The notes beneath the pieces are model-generated. The model did no database searches, was not told where the DNA came from, and saw only the letters and a list, made by a program, of their open reading frames with translations. DNA of 64,000 nt from Lentibacillus daqui (GTDB taxonomy: Bacteria > Bacillota > Bacilli > Bacillales > Amphibacillaceae): positions 2,232,001 through 2,296,000 of the forward strand of contig NZ_CP114176.1 of assembly GCF_027186265.1 (NCBI RefSeq). Direction: 5' to 3'. Both the position numbers and the translations under genes were made by a program. Shown here piece by piece: positions 1 through 9,181 of this stretch (position 1 is the stretch's first letter; each line of letters begins with the position of its first letter).

Positions 1-416
1 TTCGTGTCAAAAAACTTATACAATAACAACGCATCAACAAACATCGCCATGATGACACCAATAAAAAGAGGAATAATTAATTGATTCATTCCCAACACAT
101 ATGGTATTCCAATTGGGAGAATTAAACTGCTTGCTGCCCCAAAGGTTGCTGCAGAGATAGATGTTTGTACTAAATTTTGCGAATGAATCGATTTGAACTT
201 TACTAACTGTTGTAACGGTATTCGGGCCAAAATCATGGCAAACACAGCACCTACAATCGACGTGTTTGCTGAAATTCCTAATGACGTAATTAACTGAACA
301 CCGATTATCGCCCCAATCGCCGCTAAAAAGATGATTACTGTTAATATCGCCGGATCCTTAATGGTCGGATGCTTAATATCTGAGTGTTTAACATCTATGA
401 ATTCTTTTTCTTCCAT
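1..416 (-). CDS. OPT-like membrane transporter, N-terminal part (partial)
   Basis: About 138 codons are visible; the 3' end lies outside the window. The ATG at 416 follows GGGGAGG at good spacing. The protein starts with a short charged segment and then has at least three hydrophobic segments; the stretch around SIHSQNLVQTSISAA, followed by a Gly/Pro-rich loop, resembles the oligopeptide transporter (OPT) family. That family moves peptides or metal-chelates, but the substrate here cannot be told. It lies directly downstream of the IclR regulator and in the same direction as the hydantoinase genes, so it may import a substrate for that locus (inference). Family assignment is moderate because only the N-terminus is present. 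Confidence 0.55.
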   Translation of the reverse strand, partial: MEEKEFIDVKHSDIKHPTIKDPAILTVIIFLAAIGAIIGVQLITSLGISANTSIVGAVFAMILARIPLQQLVKFKSIHSQNLVQTSISAATFGAASSLILPIGIPYVLGMNQLIIPLFIGVIMAMFVDALLLYKFFDT

Positions 417-440
417 CGCTGAACCTCCCCAGTTTCGTAG

Positions 441-1208
441 TTATTGATATTCATCAACATCTAATAGTTGAATATAGTGTTCGATTTCCGTTTTCCTCTT
501 TGAAAGCCTGTCTAAAAAATAGCTTTTTTTATCTGGGTTTATCCGGTAAATAGGTCCCGCAACGGTTAACGATCCGAGAATTTTCTTATCCCTACCAAAG
601 ATAGGAACCCCGATACCGAAAACATCTTCTGAAAATTCCCCTTCTGAGTAACACCACCCCTGTTGTTTGATTTCCTGCAGACTGCTTAAAATTTCTTCTT
701 TGTCTACTAAGGTTCTATCGGTAAATTTTTTTGTCCCGTTTTGAAGAATTTTCATTTGTTCTTCTAGAGGCAGGAACGCCATAATTACTTTACATGAAGC
801 CCCGGCATAGAGAGGGGTTTTATAGCCGATGGATACGGCAAATTTAATTTGCTGAGGGCTTTCCGAAATTTCCACCGTTGTACCAGCAAAACCATCTCTC
901 CATGTCAAAAATACAGATTCATTTGTCTCATTACTAAGCGAATTCATGATAGGAACAGCAAAGTCGGATAAATGAACCTTATGCCGAGCAGCCGATAATA
1001 AGTCAAGCATCTTTGATCCGAGTTCATACCTTTTGGTCACATGATCCTGTACCAAAAACCCTTTGCTTTCGTAAGTCTTTAATATCCGGTATAAGACGGT
1101 ATGATTCATATCCATTTCCTTGGCAAGTTCTCTTAAACCCCATTCTGAATTTTGTTCAGTGAACTTACTTAATACATCTAACGCGGTTCCTAAAGTTTTT
1201 AAAGTCAT
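441..1208 (-). CDS. IclR family transcriptional regulator
   Basis: About 255 residues, the usual IclR length. An N-terminal winged helix-turn-helix (residues about 1-65, with LRELAKEMDMNHTVLYRILK) is followed by a C-terminal effector-binding domain (about 75-250). I chose the ATG at 1208 because GGTG lies about 7 nt upstream; in-frame GTG codons up to 1220 are possible but lack a ribosome site. IclR proteins often control neighbouring catabolic operons, so the hydantoinase genes or the OPT-like transporter are likely targets (inference). A MITE-like repeat begins at 1227, immediately upstream, and may have displaced the native promoter. Confidence 0.88.
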   Translation of the reverse strand: MTLKTLGTALDVLSKFTEQNSEWGLRELAKEMDMNHTVLYRILKTYESKGFLVQDHVTKRYELGSKMLDLLSAARHKVHLSDFAVPIMNSLSNETNESVFLTWRDGFAGTTVEISESPQQIKFAVSIGYKTPLYAGASCKVIMAFLPLEEQMKILQNGTKKFTDRTLVDKEEILSSLQEIKQQGWCYSEGEFSEDVFGIGVPIFGRDKKILGSLTVAGPIYRINPDKKSYFLDRLSKRKTEIEHYIQLLDVDEYQ

Positions 1209-1226
1209 ACGCATCACCACTTTTCA

Positions 1227-1442
1227 AGGATGTTCAAAAAGTCCGATAAAAATGACACATAGGATTTCTCCCGCCTTAACGGGCGGTAAGATCCGCCACT
1301 TCAACGGTCGGGGAACTAAAGAAAATGATTAGGGATCAACTGCCCGTAAAGGTCCGATTGGTCGGCTAGTTTCTAATTCCGATGCAAAAAACAGCGCCGC
1401 CTCGAACTTCTCGGTCCTTTTTGTTCTCACTTTTTGAACACG
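1227..1442. repeat. MITE-like element A, copy 1 (rearranged inside)
   Basis: Terminal inverted repeat: GGATGTTCAAAAAGTCC at the left and CTTTTTGAACACG at the right. The outer 30-50 bp at each end match, in inverse orientation, the ends of the copy at 44619-44826. The middle differs: it carries CCCGCC/GGGCGG hairpins that resemble the repeat at 47948-48053, suggesting a nested insertion. No convincing gene lies within. Confidence 0.75.
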
Positions 1443-1449
1443 TTTCTTA

Positions 1450-3132
1450 TTAATCATCTTTTAACTTTACATCAAATAGTTTCTCTGCCTCTGCTTTACT
1501 AAAAAATTCATTTTTGACATCCAGTTTCACTTTTTCTTTATCTCTTAACTTAGGATCACCATAGCCTCCTCCTGAAGGTGTGACCAATTGAACAACGTCG
1601 CCTTTATTCAACCCCATTCTTGTTGACACTCCAAACGGGCCAACAACTTCTCCGTCTTTTCGATAAACCTTTATCAGGCTGGATGCACCGTCATTCCCAC
1701 CGTTCATCCCCCACGGTTTAAATGAAAATCTTCCATAACTTGCCGATAGATGTTGCTTATCACTTAAAATTTCATACGATCGAACAACACCTTTACCACC
1801 AATAAATTCACCAGCGCCACTACTGTCATCACGGAAACTGTATTCCTTTACCCTTACACCATACTTTATTTCTGCTACCTCGATGGGAACATTATATGTT
1901 TCACCGTCTCCCATACAGAATTGTCCACCCTGACCGTCGTGATTATTACCTGCTCCCCAACCACCTACAGAAGGCTCTACAATAAGGAAATCATCGTTTG
2001 TATCGGGATGCACCCCTGACAATGTTACTGAACATACCGATAACAAATGACCTGCCGAAAGTCGCTCCGGTAAATACGGGGCAAGCGCTTTCCAAATAAG
2101 TTCTGAACCGCCTAATCTGGCTTCAAAATTCATCGAAACAGGAGCAGGTCTTTCCGCAGAAATAATGGATTGCTCGTCTGTGATAATTCGTAAAGGCTTA
2201 AATAGCCCTTCCGTGATATTGAATTTCGGCTGAAGGATGGCTAAAAACATCACCCTTACACTAGCAACTAATCCATAATAAGAGCAGTTTACCGGATTTG
2301 TTACTTGTGGATGCGATCCCCGGTAATCACAAATAAATTCATCATCGGTGATGGTTACTTTTACTTTGATGTTATAAGGTCCACCTTTTTTTGGATCCCC
2401 TTCAATAAAGTCTTCCGCTTCAAAGGTACCTTTAGGCAAGAGCGCTAATTCTTTGCGTGCGTATGTTTCAGAACTTTTTATTAAGTTATCAATAACATCC
2501 GTAACCGTGTCCGATCCATAACTATTGCATAATTCGTCAAATCGTTTTGCACCAGTTCTTAACGCAGCAACCTGGGCCCACATATCGCCAATTGATAATT
2601 TAGGCAGCCTTACATTTGTGGAAATAATTTTTTCAACCGCTTTATTTAACTTTCCTTTTTCAAATAATTTAACACCGGGCAGCTGGATACCTTCTTGATA
2701 TATCTCAGTAGCATCATTCGTAAAAGAACCGGGATCCTTCCCGCCAACTTCCGTCCAATGTCCCTTATTGGCTGAAAAAGCAACTATCTTCCCATCAGAA
2801 AAAATCGGCATCACCAAGCCAACATCTGAGAGGTGAGAACCCCCGCCAGTATATGGGTCATTAATAATAATGATATCTCCCTCATACAAATCATCTTGGT
2901 GATCGGCTATTACCGATTTAACCATTGGACTCAACATGCCAATAAACGAGGTAACCCCATTTCCCTGGCTGACTAAATTCCCTTTTGCGTCAGTTAAACC
3001 ACATGCATAATCCAGTACTTCATAAATAATCGGGCTCATTGATGTCCTTGCCAAGGCAGCAAACATTTCGTCACCAATCGATAATAATGAATCTTTTATT
3101 ACCTCATTTACAAATGGGCTATTATTGTTCAT
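1450..3132 (-). CDS. hyuB: Hydantoinase B / 5-oxoprolinase beta-type subunit (copy 1)
   Basis: 560 residues, full length for the HyuB family. With HyuA this family performs ATP-dependent opening of cyclic amides such as hydantoins or 5-oxoproline. Visible hallmarks are DEMFAALARTSMSPIIYEVLDYA near the N-terminus in two parts, NDPYTGGGSHLSDVGLVMPI, and a Gly-rich C-terminal end (SGGGYGDP). I placed the start at the ATG at 3132, preceded by GAGGTGG, rather than 45 nt upstream; this gives an 11-nt overlap with the hyuA stop, consistent with translational coupling. The paralogue at 7448-9181 is closely similar throughout. The exact substrate is unknown. Confidence 0.9.
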   Translation of the reverse strand: MNNNSPFVNEVIKDSLLSIGDEMFAALARTSMSPIIYEVLDYACGLTDAKGNLVSQGNGVTSFIGMLSPMVKSVIADHQDDLYEGDIIIINDPYTGGGSHLSDVGLVMPIFSDGKIVAFSANKGHWTEVGGKDPGSFTNDATEIYQEGIQLPGVKLFEKGKLNKAVEKIISTNVRLPKLSIGDMWAQVAALRTGAKRFDELCNSYGSDTVTDVIDNLIKSSETYARKELALLPKGTFEAEDFIEGDPKKGGPYNIKVKVTITDDEFICDYRGSHPQVTNPVNCSYYGLVASVRVMFLAILQPKFNITEGLFKPLRIITDEQSIISAERPAPVSMNFEARLGGSELIWKALAPYLPERLSAGHLLSVCSVTLSGVHPDTNDDFLIVEPSVGGWGAGNNHDGQGGQFCMGDGETYNVPIEVAEIKYGVRVKEYSFRDDSSGAGEFIGGKGVVRSYEILSDKQHLSASYGRFSFKPWGMNGGNDGASSLIKVYRKDGEVVGPFGVSTRMGLNKGDVVQLVTPSGGGYGDPKLRDKEKVKLDVKNEFFSKAEAEKLFDVKLKDD

Positions 3133-5182
3133 AATCTTTTTCCACCTCAACCTCGATAATAATATTTCCGAATGCATCGATTTCTGCTTTTTGATTATCC
3201 AAAATTAACGTTGAAGACGTACTTTCTTCGATAATCGCCGGTCCCATTACAACATGCGATGGATCTAACAAATTTCTGCTGTGAATTGGAATTTCTATCC
3301 ATCCTTGATCCCTGAAATAAACATTCCTATGTTCCAGAACGGTTTCTTCAAGTGAAGTCCCAGTTTCTTCCAATCTGCGCAATTTATGCTTTTCCACCTG
3401 GCCGAAACCTGTTAAATGAAGGTTTACTATTTCAATTTCTGCATCCGGCAGCATAAATGTATAGCTTTGTTCATGTAACTCATGAAATTTATTTTTTAAG
3501 TTTTTTATAAAATTTGCATCCCACGGATCATTCGTAATTGGAACCTTTACCGTATGCTCTTGTCCTTCATAACGAAGATCAACAAATTTATTAAAAATAA
3601 CTCCCTCATTTAGAATGTTTTCTTCAGTGTATTGTTCTAGGGCTTCTTGCTCCATCTTATTCCATAGATTATTAATTTCATTGAATTCTATTCTATTTAA
3701 TTTCTGTAAATAGGTTTGAATATAATCATGGCGAATGTCAGTCATAAGCATGCCCCAAGCCGAAAAGACAGACGCTGAAAAAGGTACGACAACTTTTTTC
3801 ATACCCAAGTTCCTTGCAAGTTCAGCTGCATGCATCGGTCCCCCGCCACCAAAGGCAATCATCGTAAAATCAGAAGGGTTATATCCTTTCCTTACTGAAA
3901 TGAGCTTTAGTGCATTTAACATATTGGAATTTGCCATCTCGATAATTCCTAATGCTGCTTCCTCTGTTGTCGTATTGAATTTATCGGCAATCACTTCTTT
4001 AATCGCGTTATTAACTTGTTGTTTGTTTACCTGGTAATCAAAGTTTTTCTCGGAAAGTCTACCAACTAATAAATTTGCATCGGTTGTAGTTGGCTGTTCT
4101 CCCCCCTGTCCATAACATACCGGACCTGGATTCGAACCAGCGGATTGTGGACCTACCTTTAAAGAACCCAATTCGTCAATCCAGGCAATTGATCCACCGC
4201 CATTTCCAATTTCCACAATATCTACTACTGGAGCCTTAATCGGATACCCCGCACTTTTTTCCGACTTTTCTATATAATAATCAGTCGTAACCCGAACTTC
4301 ACCATTATTGATTAATGAACATTTTGCAGTTGTACCACCGATATCAAAAGCAATAATATTACTCTCGCCTATCATTTCTCCTAATACAGCTGCACCATAA
4401 ATTCCGGCAACTGGTCCTGATTCTACCAAATTTATCGGATAGTCTTTTGCACTTTCGAAAGTAGTTACTCCCCCATTGGATTGCATGATATATTTAATGC
4501 CATCATAATGATGATCACTCAATTTATTTGATAGATTGTTAATATACGTGTTCAATATTGGCTTAACATATGAATTTAAAACGGCAGTATTCGTCCGTTC
4601 ATATTCCCTCCACTCTTTAGTTATTTCACTTGATGCACTAACAGGTATGTCCGGCCAAACTTCTTGCACAATTCTGACTACCTCTTGTTCATGAATGGGA
4701 TTTTTATAAGCATGTAATAAACAAATTGCTATCGCCTCAACCTTTTCCTGTTTGAAATAATCTACAATATCGATGACATCTAACTTATTTAGTGGCTGAA
4801 GAACCTCCCCTTTGTAATCCATTCTTTCCTCTACTTCTTTTCTTAAATATCGCTCAACAAAAGGTTTTGGTTTTTCATATTTAAAATTATATAAGTCTGG
4901 TCTATTGCCCCGAGCTATTTCTAATACATCTCTAGTTCCTTTTGTCGTAATTAGTCCAACTTTTGCCCCCTTTCTCTCTGTAAGTGTATTGATAACAACG
5001 GTAGACCCATGGAAAAACATATCAATAGATTCAAAACTTATACCGCTCTTCTCAATGACATCAATGATACCGTTTTCAAAGTTTGGTGGAGTGGAATGCG
5101 CTTTATCGAATCCCATATTTCCTTCATTATCAATATAAATAAGATCAGTAAAAGTACCTCCGATATCTGTAGCGACTCTCAT
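3122..5182 (-). CDS. hyuA: Hydantoinase A / 5-oxoprolinase alpha-type subunit (copy 1)
   Basis: 686 residues. The ASKHA-type ATPase fold is evident: MRVATDIGGTFTDL at the N-terminus (phosphate loop 1), NIIAFDIGGTTAKCSLI near residue 270 (phosphate loop 2) and AFGGGGPMHAAELA near 445 (adenosine region). It supplies the ATP-using activity for cyclic amide hydrolysis together with HyuB, with which it overlaps by 11 nt. The ATG at 5182 follows GGGAG. It is very similar to the copy at 9182-11227, so the locus holds a tandem duplication of the pair separated by the permease and cupin genes. Substrate specificity cannot be read from sequence. Confidence 0.9.
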   Translation of the reverse strand: MRVATDIGGTFTDLIYIDNEGNMGFDKAHSTPPNFENGIIDVIEKSGISFESIDMFFHGSTVVINTLTERKGAKVGLITTKGTRDVLEIARGNRPDLYNFKYEKPKPFVERYLRKEVEERMDYKGEVLQPLNKLDVIDIVDYFKQEKVEAIAICLLHAYKNPIHEQEVVRIVQEVWPDIPVSASSEITKEWREYERTNTAVLNSYVKPILNTYINNLSNKLSDHHYDGIKYIMQSNGGVTTFESAKDYPINLVESGPVAGIYGAAVLGEMIGESNIIAFDIGGTTAKCSLINNGEVRVTTDYYIEKSEKSAGYPIKAPVVDIVEIGNGGGSIAWIDELGSLKVGPQSAGSNPGPVCYGQGGEQPTTTDANLLVGRLSEKNFDYQVNKQQVNNAIKEVIADKFNTTTEEAALGIIEMANSNMLNALKLISVRKGYNPSDFTMIAFGGGGPMHAAELARNLGMKKVVVPFSASVFSAWGMLMTDIRHDYIQTYLQKLNRIEFNEINNLWNKMEQEALEQYTEENILNEGVIFNKFVDLRYEGQEHTVKVPITNDPWDANFIKNLKNKFHELHEQSYTFMLPDAEIEIVNLHLTGFGQVEKHKLRRLEETGTSLEETVLEHRNVYFRDQGWIEIPIHSRNLLDPSHVVMGPAIIEESTSSTLILDNQKAEIDAFGNIIIEVEVEKDYEQ

Positions 5183-5392
5183 CTATTTCTTACTCCCTTC
5201 ACTAGTTGGTTCCCTATTAGAAACAATGGTTCAATTATTTATATTCTACACATTACCACATGTTTAGAAAATTTACAACATAGTTTGATAATGTAGTTGA
5301 GAAAATTGTACAAAAAAGGCCACACGATGAGCCGCCGGAGATTGTTCAGCGAAAAAAATCCCATGTCCTGTGGGTAACATCATGCAGTCTCA

Positions 5393-5432
5393 AAAACCCG
5401 TATAAAAGATTACCTCCAATTATACGGGTTAA
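5393..5432 (-). terminator. Rho-independent terminator after the permease gene
   Basis: An 11-bp perfect stem (AACCCGTATAA / TTATACGGGTT) followed on the minus strand by a T-run, about 20 nt past the stop of the permease gene. Confidence 0.75.
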
Positions 5433-5453
5433 ATAAAACGAAAATATAAGATT

Positions 5454-6801
5454 TTAATTAGCCTTTTTTTCCACTTTTTCCACTTCAGAATCACCTGATC
5501 CGGTTTCTGTAAAATGATCAGGTGCTACCTTGGCTTTTATTTTCATGGCAATATAATATACAACAGCAGAAGCAATTAAGGATTGTACTGCAGGTATTCC
5601 AAAGGTTGTTACATATTGCGTGATATATCCCAATACCGTTCCGAACACCAAAGCTATAGTCGCCATCCAATTCCAGCCACGATTATCCTTCCAGGTACGT
5701 TTTCGAATAAAGAAGAAATCAGCCATCATAACGCCGGCTATTGCTGGGTATACTAATGCGGTCAGGTACAAAAAGTCCATAAAATAATCAAGTATACCTG
5801 CTAAACGCAACGACAATGGCAATAATCGTGCCACCTAATGTAAGCAGTGCTCTTCCTTTATTAGAATTGACGTTTAACATATTGGCAAGCGCCAGGCCCA
5901 TACTATAATTGTTAACAAGTTGACTTGTCCATGTTGCAAACCATAAAATTAAAAATCCCCATACCGGAAACCCCAAGTTCATCATAACATTGACAATATC
6001 AGCATCCCCAACGCCAACAGACATGACCGCGCCAACGATAAATAATGGAAAACCCACTACAACAATACCGGTTGGGACCAGAATGTTATCTTTAATGGTT
6101 GGTTTGGCGTAGCGAGTGTAGTCAGAAGCAATCACCCACTGCGATACATTCGCACCGATAACAAGGCTAATGGCTGCTAAAATACCGATTGTTGGTTCTG
6201 GATTCCAATGCGAAAGTGTTTCCCATCCTGTGTTTTTTAATGCATAATAGATGCCGCCTCCAATTAAAAGCAAGCCAGCCGGAACTGCAATATAATCGGT
6301 CCATTTCATCGAACTATACCCAATAATCGATGGGATCGCAAAAAGCAACCCTGCTATAACTGTAATGAATGCCCATAATCCCCATTGTGTTGTATAATCA
6401 ACACCGAACATTGCCGAAATGGCATTCCCTGCAACAGATGTCTGCACAGCCCACCAGCCAAGGGAAACAACAAAAATCGTTAAACCAACGATAAACCGGG
6501 CTTGTACCGATCCAAAACTTGTTCTGGCAATAACCGATGAAGAGCGTCCTGTTTTCGCTCCGATATACCCTTGTAACGCATTTCCAACCCATTGGATCAC
6601 AAAAAGAGCCAGGATTAGGATAAAGAAAATCTCACTTAGGCCATAGCTTCCCGCTAATGTGGCCCCAACCATTAAAACAGGTATCGTAAATTCAAGACCA
6701 CCAAAAATCATTGCCGGAGTTAACCAATGTTGCCGCTGATCAGTCGGAACAGCCTGAAGCACCTGATCATTTTCCATACTATTTACCTTTTTATCGTTCA
6801 T
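5454..6801 (-). pseudogene. NCS1 family cytosine/hydantoin-type permease, frameshifted
   Basis: Two overlapping frames together encode one NCS1 (CodB-like) transporter. Residues 1 to about 330 carry transmembrane segments 1 to about 9 (FGGLEFTIPVLMVGATL, SYGLSEIFF, NVSQWVIASDYTRYAKP). The last approximately 115 residues (ALVYPAIAGVMMADFFFIRKR and onward) lie in a different frame starting near 5810. The span from ATG to final stop is 1348 bp, one base more than a multiple of three, so a single insertion (or two deletions) near 5790-5834 explains it. Start at the ATG at 6801: GGAG lies 9 nt upstream, while the in-frame GTG at 6807 is too close. Its position between two hyuAB pairs suggests uptake of hydantoin or a nucleobase derivative. 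A sequencing error is possible. Confidence 0.8.
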
Positions 6802-6820
6802 CTTCACCGACTCCTTTATA

Positions 6821-6972
6821 GAGGATGTTCAAAAAGTCACCAAATAATAAGCGGCGAATCTCTTCGTTGGCATGCTTTTCCGCTCCCCCTGTACCTGTTT
6901 ATGTACACTCCGGTGCTCAAAGCTATGCTGCCTCGACCCTATTGCTTCTAATTTGACAACTATTTGAACTTA
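6821..6972. repeat. MITE-like element A, copy 2 (shorter, diverged)
   Basis: Starts GAGGATGTTCAAAAAGTC and ends TATTTGAACTT. The reverse complement shares GCATAGCTTTGAGCACCGGA and the following GTGTACATAA...GGAGCGGAAAAGC with copy 3 at 44619-44826. It occupies most of the 307-bp gap upstream of the permease gene, including any native promoter. The remainder (6973-7108) holds only an imperfect hairpin at about 7062-7102. Confidence 0.75.
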
Positions 6973-7108
6973 CATTTATATATTATTTTCTTGGAGTTCA
7001 TCTTGGCTGTTACTTTCTCAATATTACTTTTTAATAAGGTTGAACATTCAGATAAATTCCGGTATAGTAGTAGAAAAGACAGACATCTTCTCTACTACTT
7101 AACTTTAA

Positions 7109-7426
7109 TCATTTTGCCTTTACAAGCGTGCAAACAATCTCACAAGGTTCCTCTCCTGAATTGATTGTCCAATGTTCCTCTCCAGCAGGTATAAAGGTTG
7201 CACTCGATTCCGAAACTTGAAAAGGTTTTCCTCCACTTTCCCCCTCCATTTTTCCTTTTATAATAATGGAGTATTCATTTTCTTCATGTTTGGATAAACC
7301 TTCTTTTGGCACTCGTTCGCCGGGGAGGATTGTTACCGTACTAAATTGTACATCGACTGAATCCGTTTTCTCTTCAAATAATGCCCGTAAACCCTTACCG
7401 GCAAAACCTTTTTCCTTTACTTCCAT
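7109..7426 (-). CDS. Small cupin-domain protein
   Basis: 105 residues forming a single cupin barrel: GERVPKEGLSKHEENEYSII followed by GKPFQVSESSATFIPAGEEHW. The metal-binding histidines of the first cupin motif are reduced (one His, two Glu), so catalytic activity is uncertain. Such proteins often bind small molecules or act as isomerases or accessory proteins. It sits between hyuB copy 2 (21 nt upstream) and the permease, in the same direction, so it probably belongs to the hydantoinase transcript. Function is not assignable beyond the fold. Confidence 0.75.
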   Translation of the reverse strand: MEVKEKGFAGKGLRALFEEKTDSVDVQFSTVTILPGERVPKEGLSKHEENEYSIIIKGKMEGESGGKPFQVSESSATFIPAGEEHWTINSGEEPCEIVCTLVKAK

Positions 7427-7447
7427 TTCATTTCCCCTTTTCCAGTG

Positions 7448-9181
7448 TTACTTTCTAGCTTCTAGTTCTTGATATGCAAAGGTTGTCGGGTCAACTTCCA
7501 CACCAAACAATGTTTTCGCTTCTTCCACGGTGAAATATTCATTCTTGACATCTTTCGCAACTTGTTCGGCTGGCCTTTTCAATGGATCGCCATACCCGCC
7601 ACCTGTAGCAGTCATTAATTTCAATACATCATTTTTTTGCAATTTATAGCGGGGATAAACACCATAAGGACCGTCTAATTCCCCATTTGCTTTATGAATA
7701 TAGAACTCATTTACGGATCCGTCTAAACCGCCACCTGTTCCCCATAAACGATACTGATTACGTCCATAGGTGATCGTAGCTTCCTGATCGTCCGACATAG
7801 CCCGATATGATCGAATAACACCCTTCCCGCCAATATACTCACCAGCACCGGCACCATCAATCCGTAAACTGTACTCATCAAGCATGACGCCATATCGGGT
7901 TTCTGCAACTTCAACTGGTACATTGTAGGTTTCTCCGTCCAATACACAGAACTGACCACTCGCTCCATCTTGACCATCTGCTCCACCCCAGCCGCCAACA
8001 GATGGTTCTACAATCAAAAATGGTTCATTCGTATCTTGATGTGATCCTGATAAGGTCACGGAACAAACGGATAACAAGTGTGCCGCCGCAAGTCGATGTG
8101 GTATGTGCGGCGCTAAAGATTTCCAAATCAAATCCGTACATCCAAGCATTGTTTCAAAATAGTTCGATGTTGGAGCAGGCCGTTCAGCCGACATAATGGA
8201 TCCTTCATCTACAATGATTTTTAATGGTCTAAATACACCGTCATTTACATTTTGGTCCGGGTTGGTTATGGCAAGAAAAATGGTTCGGACTGCAGATGCC
8301 AGACCAGTAAACGAGCAATTAACAGGGCCTGGAACCTGTGGACTGCTTCCCCTAAAATCACAAATGAATTCTTCATCTGTTATCGTCACTTTCACTTGGA
8401 TAGGAAAAGGACCATTGCCAATCCCGTCTGTTTCGACAAAACCTTCCGCAGTAAATGTTCCCTTTGGTAATTTTTTAAGCTCCTGTCTCGATATCGTTTC
8501 GCCATGGTCCAATTGATTCTCAATGGCTGCAAGAACCGTTTCTTTTCCATACTTGTCGCAAATTTCCTTCACCCGTCGTTCACCGGTTTTTAACGCTGCA
8601 ACCTGTGCCCACATATCACCAAGCGACAAATCCGGGAAGCGAACATTTGCCTGAATAATTTCGACAAGCCCTTGATTTAGTTGACCACCATCAAATAATT
8701 TAATCGACGGGAACTGCAAACCTTCCTGAAAAATATCCCTTGAATCATTGGTGAACGAACCTGGATCTTTCCCGCCTACTTCCGTCCAGTGTGCCTTATT
8801 TGCAGAAAAGGCGATCAGTTCATCCTCATAAAATATCGGCATAACTAACCCAACATCTGATAGGTGGGAACCTCCACCACCATATGGATCATTGATCACA
8901 ATAATATCTCCCGGCTTCAATTCACCTTTCTCACCATATTTTTTCAGGGTTTGCTTAACCATAAAAGATAACATCCCGATAAACCCTGTAACTCCATTAC
9001 CTTGCGTCAACAACTGTCCCTTTGCATCTGTTAACCCACTTGCATAGTCCAATACTTCATATATGATTGGACTCATCGAAGTTTTCGCTAACGCAATAAA
9101 CATTTCATCTCCAGTAGCAAGCAATGAGTCTTTTACAATTTCCAATGTAAATGGATCGACTTTTGTTTCATTTAACAACAT
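7448..9181 (-). CDS. hyuB: Hydantoinase B / 5-oxoprolinase beta-type subunit (copy 2)
   Basis: 577 residues with the same landmarks as copy 1: GDEMFIALAKTSMSPIIYEV, NDPYGGGGSHLSDVGLVMPI and ATGGGYGDPLKRP. Translation starts at the ATG that immediately follows the hyuA stop (TAAATG), with GGGGCGAG upstream, so the two subunits are translationally coupled. Compared with copy 1 it has a slightly longer C-terminus. With HyuA copy 2 it should form the ATP-dependent cyclic amidase complex. Divergence from copy 1 is large enough that different substrates are possible (inference). Confidence 0.9.
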   Translation of the reverse strand: MLLNETKVDPFTLEIVKDSLLATGDEMFIALAKTSMSPIIYEVLDYASGLTDAKGQLLTQGNGVTGFIGMLSFMVKQTLKKYGEKGELKPGDIIVINDPYGGGGSHLSDVGLVMPIFYEDELIAFSANKAHWTEVGGKDPGSFTNDSRDIFQEGLQFPSIKLFDGGQLNQGLVEIIQANVRFPDLSLGDMWAQVAALKTGERRVKEICDKYGKETVLAAIENQLDHGETISRQELKKLPKGTFTAEGFVETDGIGNGPFPIQVKVTITDEEFICDFRGSSPQVPGPVNCSFTGLASAVRTIFLAITNPDQNVNDGVFRPLKIIVDEGSIMSAERPAPTSNYFETMLGCTDLIWKSLAPHIPHRLAAAHLLSVCSVTLSGSHQDTNEPFLIVEPSVGGWGGADGQDGASGQFCVLDGETYNVPVEVAETRYGVMLDEYSLRIDGAGAGEYIGGKGVIRSYRAMSDDQEATITYGRNQYRLWGTGGGLDGSVNEFYIHKANGELDGPYGVYPRYKLQKNDVLKLMTATGGGYGDPLKRPAEQVAKDVKNEYFTVEEAKTLFGVEVDPTTFAYQELEARK

